From Armillaria gallica (lineage: Eukaryota; Basidiomycota; Agaricomycetes; Agaricales; Physalacriaceae): DNA of 64,000 nucleotides. Below the pieces are notes generated by a model. That model did no database searches, had not been told where the DNA came from, and saw nothing but the letters and a program-made list of their open reading frames with translations. The number at the start of each line of letters is the position of its first letter. Within the stretch, counting starts at the first letter, position 1. Location: assembly GCA_037576215.1 (NCBI GenBank), contig JBANDB010000004.1, positions 5,208,001 through 5,272,000 of the forward strand, given 5' to 3'. The translations under genes were made by a program, and so were the position numbers. This document shows, one piece after another, positions 12,201 through 22,912 of this stretch.

Positions 12201-12707
12201 GTCGGTCATCTCACCCAGCCCCTACAAGCCGAAGCTGACACCTCTGGTCAATATCCTCGGGAGTCGAGTCCCATCACGTCAGTGGCATCGTTTCATGTCA
12301 TGGGAAAGCATTCTGCTGAAGGCAATATGCGTGACGCACTCTTGAAGATCGCGCAAAAAGCAGGCGTACATGTCGACGATCGGTATGCCATGGTGCATGC
12401 GTCTATCAATCATATACGCTCGGTTTCTCGCCATCTGGTAGAGCTTCTTCTTGAAAGCGGTGCTGATCCAAACAAACCAGACTCGCTTGGACAGACGCCG
12501 TTCCGTGGTTACGTACTCAGGGATGATTGGAAGAGCGACGAACGGTTTATGAGGATCATTCGGGGTGGTGGTGGTAGTGGTCCTTGGCGGATGAATATGA
12601 GACCAACCGTATCTGGGGCCAATATTTTAACTCCTGAAGTTCCTGCTGGCACTTCAGCGAAGGTAGATAGATCTGCGATGAGCGAGCTGGAATCAATGAT
12701 AAGATAA
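9236..12707 (+). CDS. NACHT-ankyrin NLR-like receptor (STAND ATPase)
   Basis: Nine exons (9236-9499, 9559-9684, 9736-9823, 9879-10151, 10203-10379, 10433-10457, 10514-11083, 11144-11806, 11861-12707) give 1010 residues. Residues 1-300 are a helical N-terminal region containing AGLIWGCIKFIF, of the type common ahead of fungal NACHT domains (DUF7708-like; assigned by memory of the pattern), with a coiled coil near 150-215. The P-loop GKPGMGKT is at 308-315. Walker B/sensor TYVVIDALDE is near 403 and the helical motif GMFLWVHLQI near 508. The C-terminus has ankyrin-type units (SALHIAADL, RTPLHYAAG, FTPLHLV, and a late LLLESGADPN). In fungi such proteins act in non-self recognition and regulated cell death. 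The start is the ATG at 9236; an in-frame extension to 9215 uses TTG. The gene is intact. Two ankyrin units are separated by a non-repeat linker, unlike long regular arrays. Confidence 0.92.
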
Positions 12708-13266
12708 TGGATCCAAAACTTATATTCAAACTGTATACTAATATGTGGGAGATCGAATGTGCTTTGTCGAGATGCTTGCGTGACTGAACCTTAAAAGACC
12801 CAAAATCATTATTTATTTAAAGTTTGAACATTTGTTTTACCCTGCGCGAGCCATCAGATAGAGTCAACATATCTCATATCGGACAGCGAAGAGTAATCCG
12901 CAGTTGTATCTAGACGGTTCCGAACGACATTGGGACATATTCATGATCAAAAATTCCTGAACAAGGATCATATACGCTCGAGGGGAGACTTGAATTGGGA
13001 TACATAAGTAATAAGCGCAAATAAGCTTTTACGGCATCTGCGAATCAGTGTGGTGTCAACGACACGTCACTCCGGCCAGCTGTAGGAGCTTCAGCATCAA
13101 GGAAATCACTCGGAAATTTCCAGAGCCAGCAGGCCGAGGGCATGTACGACATCGAAAAATATGCAAACGTTAAACATGAATATTCTGAGGCGAATTGTGA
13201 ATTTCAAAATCAAACATGTCGTTCATTGCCGAAAAAGGGCATTCCCTACCCTGCACCAGTACCACG
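12708..13266. other. No gene seen
   Basis: This 559-bp stretch lies between the NLR stop and the RING-CH gene start, in tandem orientation. No motif-bearing frame is seen. It presumably holds a 3' untranslated region and a promoter. Confidence 0.4.
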
Positions 13267-14858
13267 ATGAGCGACTATGTTCCCTCCATTCAGGATCTTC
13301 GTGTGAAGCTCTGCTATATATGCAGAGAAGAGGAACTCTTTGATAGTGCGAACTTCTTACTTCTTTGTTATTGCATCATCTAAACTGTCTTAGCAGAACC
13401 GGAAATTCCGCCACGGATCTGGATACACCCATGCAAATGCGCGCTGGTTGCTCATGAAGCGTGTCTGCTGAAATGGATACAGACGGCGCAGGCGACGTCG
13501 GCTGAGGCTGGGGAGAGAGCCATGACATGCCCTCAGTGCAGGACGCCGTACGAGATTGAGAGCCGAAATCCAAGACTCTTGAGGATCCTTTCATGGTGCA
13601 GTCGACAGCTACCGACATTGGGGAGGGTATGTCTCTGGACAGGGTTCGCTGGATTTTTGGTATCTATGCAGGCTGGTGAATACACATGCCATCTTTCTCT
13701 GTATATCTGTACTGAGACCAGCAGGGATATATGTTTTACTCACTGGATACGGTGCTCATGCAATTCAGCAATTCTTTGGACAAGAGTAAGTGGACGACCT
13801 TTGAAATCGTTCGTGTCTGACCGTTCGCAGGATGTACGACTTCGTACTCACCGATGACCCAGCTAACTGGCCAATAATGGCGTACATCCAGCTTCCTCTC
13901 ATTCCCATCAGCCTTGTCGTCTCCCGATATGCCCATGTTTCCCCAATCATGCCCACTATTATCGCATGCTTCTCGCTCATGCCTCGAGGCATCTTTGCTC
14001 TGACCCACCATAGCAATTACGCGAACAATATACGCGTTGAGTCGTCCCTGTGGCCACCATCTCCATACGCATTCGCTTGTGTTCTTCTCCCCATTACCAA
14101 CGCTATATATCGCGCATGCTTTGAGCGGCTCTCCTACCAAATCCTTGGTACGACAGACCCGACAGAATACGAGGATAACCTCCGGTTTGTGTTCAATGCT
14201 GATGATGAGCAACGGGATCGGGAAGGCGAACAACCACCAGCACCAGCACCAGCCGAGGGACAGGCACCCGAGCCTAATCCTCCTCCTGCTGTCGCTCCTG
14301 CTCTCCCGGCAAACGGTGACGCCGTCGGTCAGCAACTAGCTGATATCACTATCGAGATCAAGTCTCCCAGCCGCATCGGTCGTAGAATCGGGGGCGCCCT
14401 GCTTCTACCGACGATTGCGAACAGAATGGGCTCGTTGCTTTTGATGCTATCAAAACATTCGTTGTACATGCGCAGGTTCCTTGGCGTGCGTCCGCCATGG
14501 CAGAGCCAAGTTCCCTTCCCTGTGGCGTGGCTCAAGACCAATGCTCAAGGCAAGCCCGTCGTCCCCTGGGGTCTGGTTTTGCGCGCGTTCTGGGGCGGCG
14601 TCAGTCCTTGGGCAGAGCTCGATCCGGTCTGGTGGCGTAATTCGGTCGGCTTTGGGATCTTCATCGTGGTAAGTGCTTGTTCTCGATGTGATCGGAGATT
14701 AGGCGTTGACAGTAATGCAGGCTAAAGATTGTATGAAGCTTCTATATCGCTGGCTGGTGAAGAGAGAAAAGGAGACACGGAGGGTAAAGGATCGACCCTT
14801 CTCGGAGGTCGATGTATCAAATCTGGATCTTATCAAGGCCGGGGATGGGCAGGCATAG
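13267..14858 (+). CDS. RING-CH (MARCH-type) membrane E3 ubiquitin ligase
   Basis: Five exons (13267-13345, 13394-13675, 13722-13785, 13831-14668, 14721-14858) give 466 residues. The N-terminus carries a RING variant: CYIC, then CKC, then HEACLLKW, then CPQC, the C4HC3 spacing of RING-CH domains. Hydrophobic segments follow: one over the exon 2/3 junction (VCLWTGFAGFLVSM then GIYVLLTGYG), and others in PIMAYIQLPLIPISLVV, PTIIACFSLM and FACVLLPITNAIYRA. A proline/alanine-rich low-complexity stretch sits near residue 275. RING-CH proteins transfer ubiquitin at membranes of the ER, endosomes or mitochondria. The domain order and length resemble fungal RING-CH proteins of the MARCH5-like sort, but the compartment cannot be read from sequence. 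Intact. Confidence 0.9.
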
Positions 14859-15170
14859 TTCTTTTGGTCTTGGATATCAACGATGTTAACCCTGTTTTGT
14901 AGTACTAGCTTTTCATAATGTTATTGCCCTCCTCTCTACTCCGCCTAATCAACAGGATCAGTTCTCTAACGGCGTTTCCTCTACTGGATAAGAGAAGTAC
15001 TAAGCTTAGACATATTCCTATTATGTCTCTTTTGCCAAGTACGTTGGCTTGCTCATGACGGGCTCCGTCGTCATTCTTATTTACTCCGATTATCCAAGGA
15101 AGTTCCCGGCGGTCTCAGTCGAGGTGAGGTAAAGGTTGATCGTTGGCAACTGATAGCTCCTATCGAGACC
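14859..15170. other. Intergenic, no gene seen
   Basis: This 312-bp gap lies between two tandem genes. Nothing beyond expected 3' end and promoter sequence is visible. Confidence 0.35.
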
Positions 15171-16428
15171 ATGCCCACAAACAAATACGGCGTCAGCGAG
15201 GAGCTGACCTCTTATGAGATATTTTGGAGAGATACGTACCACTTTCTATGTGAGAGAGGCTATAAATTGCGACCAAGATATCATCCAGACTGGGTGCCAT
15301 CTTGGAAGCCAGGTCGGGAAGTAGATGCAGAGGACTGGCAGTGTATTCATGTACGTCCAAAATAACTCAAATTTGGATACCACTCACCTTATCTTAAGGG
15401 CAGAGGCGCTGTGAACGATGCCTTTTCCCTCAAGACACAGGCGAAAGTCGTCCTCAAAGTCATCGAATCGGACGAACTGCCGATTCTTCGAATATTCAAT
15501 GCTCCTAGCGTGAGGTCTCTGCCGAATAATCGTACTGTACCTATCTTGGAAACGATTCACCTCGAGCACGACCCCGAGAAGAGAGTCATAATCGTCATGC
15601 CCTTTCTTCGCTGGTTCTTCGACCCACCTTTCGAGACACTTCACCAAATCTTGGATGCTTGTCAACAGCTCCTCTCGGTGCCGTATATTCGTATCGTAAC
15701 CCTGCTTAACTCTCATAATGTCGTTTCAGGGCCTTGCTTTCATCCACGAGCACCATGTCGCACACAGGCTCGTATTTCCCATCCGGCTGATCCTAAAGTG
15801 CGCTGACATTTGATTCACTAGAGATGCCTGTTATCTCAACATCCTCATGGACTCATCTCGTCTTATACCGAAGGGATTCCACTTGAACGATCCTTGGATA
15901 GCAGCCGATGTGAAGTCAAGCTATAAAGCCCGCAGCCGTTCTTCGGTCCATCCTATAAACTATTATTACATTGACTTTGAGCTATCCGTAATCGTAAACG
16001 ACGAGGAGCCCCTTGCGTATGGCCGGGTCGGACTGGATCGATCAGTTCCCGAGTGGGCGACACCAGACAAGCCGTACAATCCTTATAAACTGGATATCTA
16101 TCAACTCGGAAACGTGTTTCGCAAAGAGTTCACCGAGGTTGGCTTCTCTTTTCTTTCGTTCACTTGACTGTTTTCAAAATCATCGGTTCAACAGAGGTAT
16201 ATCGGTGTCGAGGTCCTTCTTCCCCTAGTGGAGAGTATGACACAGCCAATACCCAGCGAACGACCAACCGCGGCTGAAGCATTGGCAACACTTGAGGCTC
16301 TTTCCGGAACCCCCTCCCGACATATCTGTTGGCGTGCATACGGGTCGAGCAAGAGGATGAAACTCAAACTCCTTGATCTCTTCGATAAGTATAAAGATAA
16401 ACTGTCACTCACTCGGGCGACAAGCTAA
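15171..16428 (+). CDS. Kinase-like protein, copy A
   Basis: Five exons (15171-15350, 15399-15677, 15730-15767, 15822-16137, 16195-16428) give 348 residues. It starts MPTNKYGVSEEL. Kinase-fold landmarks are KVVLK (ATP lysine), a VIIVMPFL hinge, the catalytic loop HRDACYLNILMD, IDFEL in place of DFG, and PEW with KLDIYQLG in the activation/F-helix region. It is a kinase-like family frequent in Agaricomycetes, with an altered metal-binding motif, so activity is uncertain. The intron after exon 3 begins with GC (at 15768), whereas the paralogue at 36.6 kb has GT at the same place. The minus-strand paralogue at 35970-37226 has exons of 180, 279, 38 and 316 bp, identical to this gene for the first four exons. 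Confidence 0.85.
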
Positions 16429-16588
16429 CCCTGAATATGCCTTTCGTATTCTTACAGGCTCGTTGCCTCTTAGTAGCTATTAATGTCAGCAATAGGACTT
16501 TTGGCTAACGATCAGCATTGCTGTATTGCATTTTTCCAAACCTGCCTGAAACGTTCAATATCAACGCAGAGGGAATCTGGCCTCCACT

Positions 16589-16625
16589 GTCGACGTGGTA
16601 GCTTCGCGAGTACGTCGACCGCACG
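16589..16625 (+). pseudogene. Short remnant of an F-box family gene
   Basis: About 37 bp read as a close match to the VDMVASRVHRP segment of the F-box gene that begins 500 bp downstream (compare 18627-18663). The surrounding 16.43-17.09 kb shows no other alignable part and no gene. It is probably the end of an older family copy that was deleted or diverged. The match is short, so chance cannot be fully excluded. Confidence 0.4.
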
Positions 16626-17095
16626 CAATTGCTCTACCATGGACCTCCACCAGGCAGAGACAGGAAATTCTGCTCGGCCCCTTCTCAAGCCCACGAGCTT
16701 GAGATAGAACGTGAAAATTCTCAACCCTCAGACCCCTTGGCGCCTGATATGAACTTGCTTGTTGTTTACATGCGGTACTTATTCTGCTGTACCCTACCGT
16801 GGGAATAATACGGCGCTAGTCTGGACTCCTATTACGTTTTAACTTCGACACGTTCGGGGACCCGAACAAAAATTTCTTTCTTCCCGGCGTCTTGTCTTGT
16901 GCTCCTTCTAACGACTGGTCGTCCTGTGGTTCATCTTTGGGTGCTTGAGTTGCTCGCTACCGAACCCTTAATCAGGCGATAATTGAATTTTCCATAGACC
17001 GTGAGGGCTGAGTGCTGAGTGCTTATGTGGGTTCCTTTGTCGCCTAATACCACTTGGGAATTAACTGATCCTTTGCCCAGTCATACCGGTCTCCA

Positions 17096-18844
17096 ATGCA
17101 ACGTTCCGGTCTTCCTCTGGATGAAATATTGGCCAAACATGACTGGATATCAGCTTTCGCTCATCCACCTGATGTCACCTCCCTTCTGCACGACAACGTC
17201 GCGCCATCGCCTCTGCAAACTACTCAGCTGAAGGCGTCTCTGGAGGGCCTGAAAGACCCTCTTGTTGAAATAGATAGCGACCTTGATTTGCTTCGTGATG
17301 CCGTGAGGACGCTGGAAGCTCGCAGGTTGCGTCTCCGGTCACTCAAAAACGACTACGAGACAGCACTGTCTCCAATACGTCGTATTCCCTCAGAGATCAC
17401 GATGGAGATTCTACGTCGCTCATGGAAGGATGATGGATTCAAAGATACATCCTCGGAGAGACGTCTTACCGGATTCAATGTTTTCAAAATCCGAGATGGG
17501 CCTTGGCATCTTGGCCAAGTGTGCAGCTTATGGCGAAATGTCATTAAAACACTCTGTCCGGAATTGTGGGCGTCCATAACGGTAGAGGTTCCGTTCCCCT
17601 ACAGGCGTAAGGTGCCTCTGAAGGCCGACGCAGTGGAAATACTCAGCGTTGTCCTTGAACGTTCCCGTAATCATCCTCTCGATTTTTATTTTGAGTCCCA
17701 AAACGTCGACCCGGAGGTGGAATCCCAGTCAATGAAGCAATGTTTCGATATCATGATCGCTCATTCGAGGCGATGGAGAGCCGTCGAAATGACGATCCAT
17801 CCCTCCTTTTTCCCACGACTCTCTCTCATTCGCGGAAAGACCAATCTACTTCGAGACATGTACCTTGATTGTTATCACAACCCACCGTCCGGAGACATCC
17901 GCGCCTTCGGGATTGCTCCCAAACTCGAAAATCTGCATTTGAAAGGCATGCACAGAGAGGCCAACATACCATTCCCTGCATCCAATCTTGTATCCTTCTC
18001 GGACGTAAGACCATTCGCTGGAGACCAGCTGACCCCCACATATCTCGACGTCGTGAAATCAGCTCCAAAACTCCTTTCATTTTCGTACAACGACTATGGT
18101 GTTCAAAGTTTGAATATTCATCCTGTTCCCGACCCTCCGAGTGCTGTTATAGCTTCATCGGTCGAAGAAATTTCGGCGTCTTCGCCAAGTTTTATGCGCA
18201 GCCTGGTAGCACCGTCGCTGAAGAAAGTCACGCTAACAACCATGTACGATTTTGAAAATGACATGGAAGAACAAGTGATAAAATGCCCTGCAGGTGCGCT
18301 GGGGGCACTTCACCAGATGCTGCTACAGTCGCAATGTTCTCTATCATCGTTACGCCTGGTTGACGCAGTCCTCGACGATAACCTTGTGAGCATCATACGA
18401 CTCACGCCTAACTTGCAGGAATTCGTCATCGAATTCTACGAGTGGGTGCCTGGCATTGCAGACGATTACGGTGCCGTCATGCAGTCTCTTGTGACACGCT
18501 TGAGCGAGGTCAGCAAGGTAGATGGGTCTCTTCAGCACTCCATGGTCCCGTTTCTGCAAAAACTTACTGTTTACCTGCATACCATTCGGTATGCTCATGT
18601 CTCTTTCATCAATTATGCCTTTGTCGACATGGTAGCTTCGCGAGTGCATCGACCACATGATATACCACATCTTACAGAGCTCAACCTATGGGTGATGGGG
18701 CGAGGATGGAGCTACGCTCTTAGTAAAGAGTCTGCGAAAACCTTGAAGTGTTTGGAAGACGAGGGACTTCGGCTTAATTTCTGTCTGGATGATGGAGATC
18801 TAGATACAGACTCGGACTCGGACTCCGACGTTTTGATTTGGTGA
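17096..18844 (+). CDS. F-box-like protein, copy 1
   Basis: A single exon of 582 residues. The N-terminus (LPLDEILAKHDWISAF) is followed by a coiled coil at about 45-100, then an F-box-like motif ALSPIRRIPSEITMEILR, then GPWHLGQVCSLWRNV and CPELW, typical of Agaricomycete F-box proteins. The rest holds irregular leucine-rich units (APKLENLHLKGM, SAPKLLSFSYNDYG, TPNLQEFVIEF). The tail is acidic with repeated DSD. F-box proteins recruit targets to SCF ubiquitin ligases. Two paralogues lie at 45.0-46.7 kb (minus) and 60.6-62.2 kb (plus). The ATG was chosen because the LDEILAKHDW start is shared by all copies. Confidence 0.85.
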   Translation: MQRSGLPLDEILAKHDWISAFAHPPDVTSLLHDNVAPSPLQTTQLKASLEGLKDPLVEIDSDLDLLRDAVRTLEARRLRLRSLKNDYETALSPIRRIPSEITMEILRRSWKDDGFKDTSSERRLTGFNVFKIRDGPWHLGQVCSLWRNVIKTLCPELWASITVEVPFPYRRKVPLKADAVEILSVVLERSRNHPLDFYFESQNVDPEVESQSMKQCFDIMIAHSRRWRAVEMTIHPSFFPRLSLIRGKTNLLRDMYLDCYHNPPSGDIRAFGIAPKLENLHLKGMHREANIPFPASNLVSFSDVRPFAGDQLTPTYLDVVKSAPKLLSFSYNDYGVQSLNIHPVPDPPSAVIASSVEEISASSPSFMRSLVAPSLKKVTLTTMYDFENDMEEQVIKCPAGALGALHQMLLQSQCSLSSLRLVDAVLDDNLVSIIRLTPNLQEFVIEFYEWVPGIADDYGAVMQSLVTRLSEVSKVDGSLQHSMVPFLQKLTVYLHTIRYAHVSFINYAFVDMVASRVHRPHDIPHLTELNLWVMGRGWSYALSKESAKTLKCLEDEGLRLNFCLDDGDLDTDSDSDSDVLIW

Positions 18845-18859
18845 GATAGCATTCATCAA

Positions 18860-18877
18860 AGTAGTAGTAGTAGTAGT
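18860..18877. repeat. AGT microsatellite
   Basis: Six tandem AGT units lie just after the stop codon of F-box copy 1, in its 3' flank. Confidence 0.8.
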
Positions 18878-21062
18878 CACTGGTAAGCGGTCCCTAAAAA
18901 GGAAACAGCCAATGTTTTCTGCGCCGTTGCTACCAAGCCATCAATATACTTTGGTAGCATCGCTGCCGCTGTGACTGACATCATAGTGTCGGGAAATACT
19001 CACGGGATCGGACCCATATGAAGGTAAACGAAAGGTAAATATATTGAATATCTGCGACCTGTACAAGTATCATCTCCGGCGTGCCCAAGTGGTAAATGAT
19101 GACGCCAGCGTCATGAAACTGACAAAACTGAAACCATATAAGACAATGTCTCCTCAATGCGGGCAGTATGTTCAAACACAAATGCCATTTTCAGCGTACA
19201 TTAAGGAAATGCAGTCTTCATGGGCATCGAGGCGCGGTTCCAGGAAATCCAAAGCACTGATGACAAATGTCGCAACCGTACAGAACAGTGCAGCAAAAGA
19301 AACTACGGCGTAACAATGTGGAAGCAGACATCCTCTTGATGGCTCGGCATAAACACGAGCAAGGGGAAGTCCGCCACTGACAGCAGTCGTCGTTGTATAG
19401 TGTATTATGCAATATAAGTGAATGCGAGGGGGCAGAGAGTGATCCAGGCACAGGGCAGCGAACGAGTCCTTTTCAGCAAGAGCGAAAAAGGGGTGTAAAA
19501 TGTTGCGCCAGCCCAAAATGTACCCTTCCAGTGATCAACAAAGGGTACCAGCCAAGCCTCGTGTACATATCGCAAACACACGTGCGGGTGAAAGGCGAAA
19601 AAGGGACAAACAGGAAATCGATGGTGGAAGTCCGTAAGTGAAGTGTTGTCAAAGTGCTCCGAGTCACGAGGAGGAGGAGGGGTTTTTATAGTTTGTATTC
19701 GTACAAGTGCGAAACCCCTGATTGTGTCATTCAGCTGTATTGTGATCTTTTGAGCTCCGCTTCTCGGCCGAGAATTTCTCTCTCTGTTCAGCTCGTCGAC
19801 ATCGATTCCATTTGTCTTCGACTCGCTGTTTCCTGCCATCCCTGTGTAAATGGCCAATTCTAGCATGTTAGGACCGTTAAGAAGTCACGACCCCAGGCCG
19901 CGCTCATGAAGGAGGACCCAAATATCGGAACCTGTACCACCAACGAGCCCGGGTAGTGTCTGCCATCTCCAGGATTGGACTAAGATACCTGACTGAGGAT
20001 GTAAAAGGTGAGCTTCCAGTCACGCCAGTCGAGTGCGAACCCTTTCTATTCACTGAGAACGGGTGTATACGATGACGGCGCAAAGAAAGAAGCTCAACTA
20101 TCACGTGCTACGGTAAGTCAGAGGTAATCAGTCCGTTACAAAGGAGGAGCGCTGGAAAGCGCCACATGTCATAGAATGTCGATTAATGCATAACTTAGGT
20201 CGTCACCACAAGCGCACTGGTGCACCCTATCTCAGTAGCTTCAACGAAGCAGCCCAACTTTCTCTGGCGCCGGGCGGTCGTTCTTCGCGAGCGACAACGC
20301 CGTCCGATTATTAAGACGACCAAACCCGTACCAGTGGTGAATCACTAGCACTCATCACAGACGCAGCTTGTGCTCTTCATCCGACCAGAGTCTTGTGATA
20401 AGATACCTACATTGACAGGGTTGGTCGTTATGTCGTTAAGGCATGATACATGGTACTCGATGAGAAGGATACTCACTTTTCGCGTCTTCGGGGCCACGCA
20501 TACACCCTCGTTCGTGCCTTTTCCTAGCTTATGGCTTCCTGACATGGAAGTCCCGAGTCGTGGAAACCTGAAAGCTGGTTCAACTCCATGGCGATTGTCA
20601 ACTGTCATTTTTTCGTATTTTCTGCCGGCGAAAGATACTTATCCGACGTACGATAGGCACTGAGATGTCCTGTCTTGGTCATTAGCCGCCCCCGTTTGTG
20701 CGACAAGCCATGGCGCGGACAGGGTATCTCTATGGTGTAGAGGTAGCTGAATAACACGTGAGTTCCCTGATAATTTTGCGCGATACTCGAACTCATTATT
20801 GATAACAGCGGTTATTTTCTTTTCAGTGTTTTTCTCGCTGCTTTTCCTGCCCCCTTCTGCTTCGGGCTGGGCGAATGTGGCTGGTGCAAGGTGAGGGCTA
20901 GCAGGACCTGCGTACCACGCTGTTGCTATTGGTCGGGTGAAAGGTAACACGCATTTCCCATGTGTGTTTGCCAGTCATGCTAGCAGGTCAAAACGGAGTT
21001 TGTTTCTTATCGTCGTAATTATCTAACGTAACTTTCATACATATCAACTAAGATTCTTCAAA
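18878..21062. other. Mostly unassigned 2.2 kb with some coding-like stretches
   Basis: No gene could be assembled. On the minus strand a TATA box (ACTATAAAAACC) lies near 19683-19692. Downstream of it (toward 19172) one frame contains a hydrophobic segment AVVSFAALFCTVATFVISA, which would fit a small membrane protein. On the plus strand, about 19890-20076 is open and reads smoothly (for example SAISRIGLRYLTEDV) in a frame with no usable ATG. Another plus-strand stretch, about 20200-20348, is also open. These conflict in strand, so I leave them as hints. Confidence 0.3.
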
Positions 21063-22116
21063 TCAGCCGGTCTTTACAAAATCTTCCTTCGACACCTTCC
21101 TCCACACATGTCCCGTCCAAAGAGCATTAGCACCACCAGCCCTCTCCGCACCATCCTTCTTCAAAACATGATCCCAGCCCGAGCTTCCATACCCTTGCTC
21201 GAACAGCTTCTGCGCCATCGTGCAGAACAACGAGAGTTCCTCGCTGTCTGAAGGAACATTCTCTACTCTAACTACTGGCAACCCAACCCTCGCTGCTATC
21301 TCTCCGTACGAAGCCCTCTCACCTTCAACGCGGAAGATCCGATCGTTCAGCTCGGAAGGCGGAAGGGTTGTAAGCACGTGTGCGACAAAACCTACTCGGA
21401 TTGAGCGACACTTTTGGATTCGGAACACATCACGTACCCCCCACATCCTCACCAGCAGTGAACGAGCCTGATGTGTTACCCGTACCGACTACAAGATTGA
21501 TCTTACCCGTGGATGGGTACCCGCAGGTAATAGGTATCCAGCTGAAGAATTGCCCAGTCTGCAGGTGAATCCTGAGTCAACAAATTTTTATATCGAAACA
21601 ATGGTACTCACGAAGAATCTCGCAGAGGGCAATCCGATCTCTTTCATATGCTCTGTCGGTGGTGTTATATATAACGCCTGAAAGGAACAGCATCTGCAAC
21701 TCACTAGCGACATCATCCTTGGCCTTCCAAAGCCCCGTCGGGGCATCCACGGAAGACACGCCAAACTCAGACGGCACAAACAGCTTAACGCCCGCCGCAC
21801 GCGCAGCATCCACCAGCGCCATCTCCTCCGCGCAGATCCCCTCCTCCGTCTGCCAGTTCGCCGCTGAGACGAGGACTTCGATGTGGTGGGCCCGGAGGAT
21901 GGCGGCGACCTCTTCGACGTTCTTGTAGTCTTCCACTTTGGCAATCTTCACATTGGGGGACGGTGGTATAGCATCCGCGGACGAGGAGGACGTACGGGTG
22001 ATAACTAGGATGGGGGAGGTGGCGGTGGTCCGTTCGTGTAGGGCGGCGAAGATGTGTTTTCCGATGTGCCCTGCTGCGCCGACCATTGCGAAGGTTTTAT
22101 AGGGCGGAGACGACAT
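21063..22116 (-). CDS. NmrA-like / isoflavone-reductase-like NAD(P)-binding protein
   Basis: Four exons (21705-22116, 21612-21652, 21438-21558, 21063-21391, minus strand) give 300 residues, the normal family size. The N-terminus has the Rossmann dinucleotide motif VGAAGHIGKHI, then IEVLVSAANW, then LFVPSEFGV, which is the family's conserved block. EIGLPSARFFTGQFF and a C-terminal half with FVAHVLTTLPPSELNDRIFRVEGE follow. Members are atypical short-chain dehydrogenases, either reductases or redox-sensing regulators; the substrate here cannot be told. All introns are GT-AG and all phases match, so the gene is intact. Confidence 0.88.
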
Positions 22117-22912
22117 GGTGTGTTGTGAACTCTGGTTTCTTCAATCTGTACCAGCTGTCTATTATTTTATACCTGTCTATTACTGTACTCGATGTAAGCA
22201 ACAGTACGCAAGCAAGACCGGGCGGAAATCGCAAGTAGCTTAGTAAGAGCTCCGGGTCAGCTGGGACCAACCAGAATATTCGAATAAAGCACAAGAAAGA
22301 AATTACGGGATAACGTGATGGCAGCTTGGGACAGCTTGGGACGCGTTAGCTTGGCAAGTCCGGCTTTATTATGTGCTCGCCGAACTCCGTGGAACTCGTG
22401 TTTGTATATAAATAGTACTCGGCCGACGTGTAAGTGGGGAAGCCAAGGACGAGAAAACCCTGAGCGAACTACGAAAAAAGCAGAGGAGAGTCTTGAAGAA
22501 CACATAGACTCAAAGAATCCTAAAAAATCGATATCATATTCCGTCGATTTTTTTTCAAAGGCCTACTCGAGGTGACCCGGCAGTAGAGATCCACCAACTC
22601 CCGAGTCCAGCCGAAGATATCGATACGTCCACAAGGTATCGGCTATACACACGCCATACAGCAATATAAGTACTTCAATACTAGTAATATTATGGAAGCT
22701 CAACGACTCCGACATCAGGGATGCGCATGGCCAACTGGTACGGGGTAGAGAGGGAAGGGGAGTATGTTTGATCGAACCCCTCTTCATTCTGTACCACCAT
22801 CATTGAAACCTTGGACCTCTACTCCGTTCCTGTCCATTTAGCATTCCTGGTTCAGGTCCTAACCAGTTTCACCGTAGTCATTCTCCTTGGGAGAACGGCG
22901 TTTAAATTCGCC
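22117..22912. other. No gene seen (0.8 kb)
   Basis: This is the divergent gap between the NmrA-like gene and the next plus-strand gene. It contains a short tandem duplication (cagcttgggacagcttgggac near 22322) and no supported frame. Confidence 0.4.

Noticed and set aside
19172..19866. Minus-strand frames with a TATA box and a hydrophobic segment as a small membrane-protein gene
   Set aside because: No exon chain with a start codon could be assembled, and composition outside the hydrophobic segment is not convincing. Kept only as a note.
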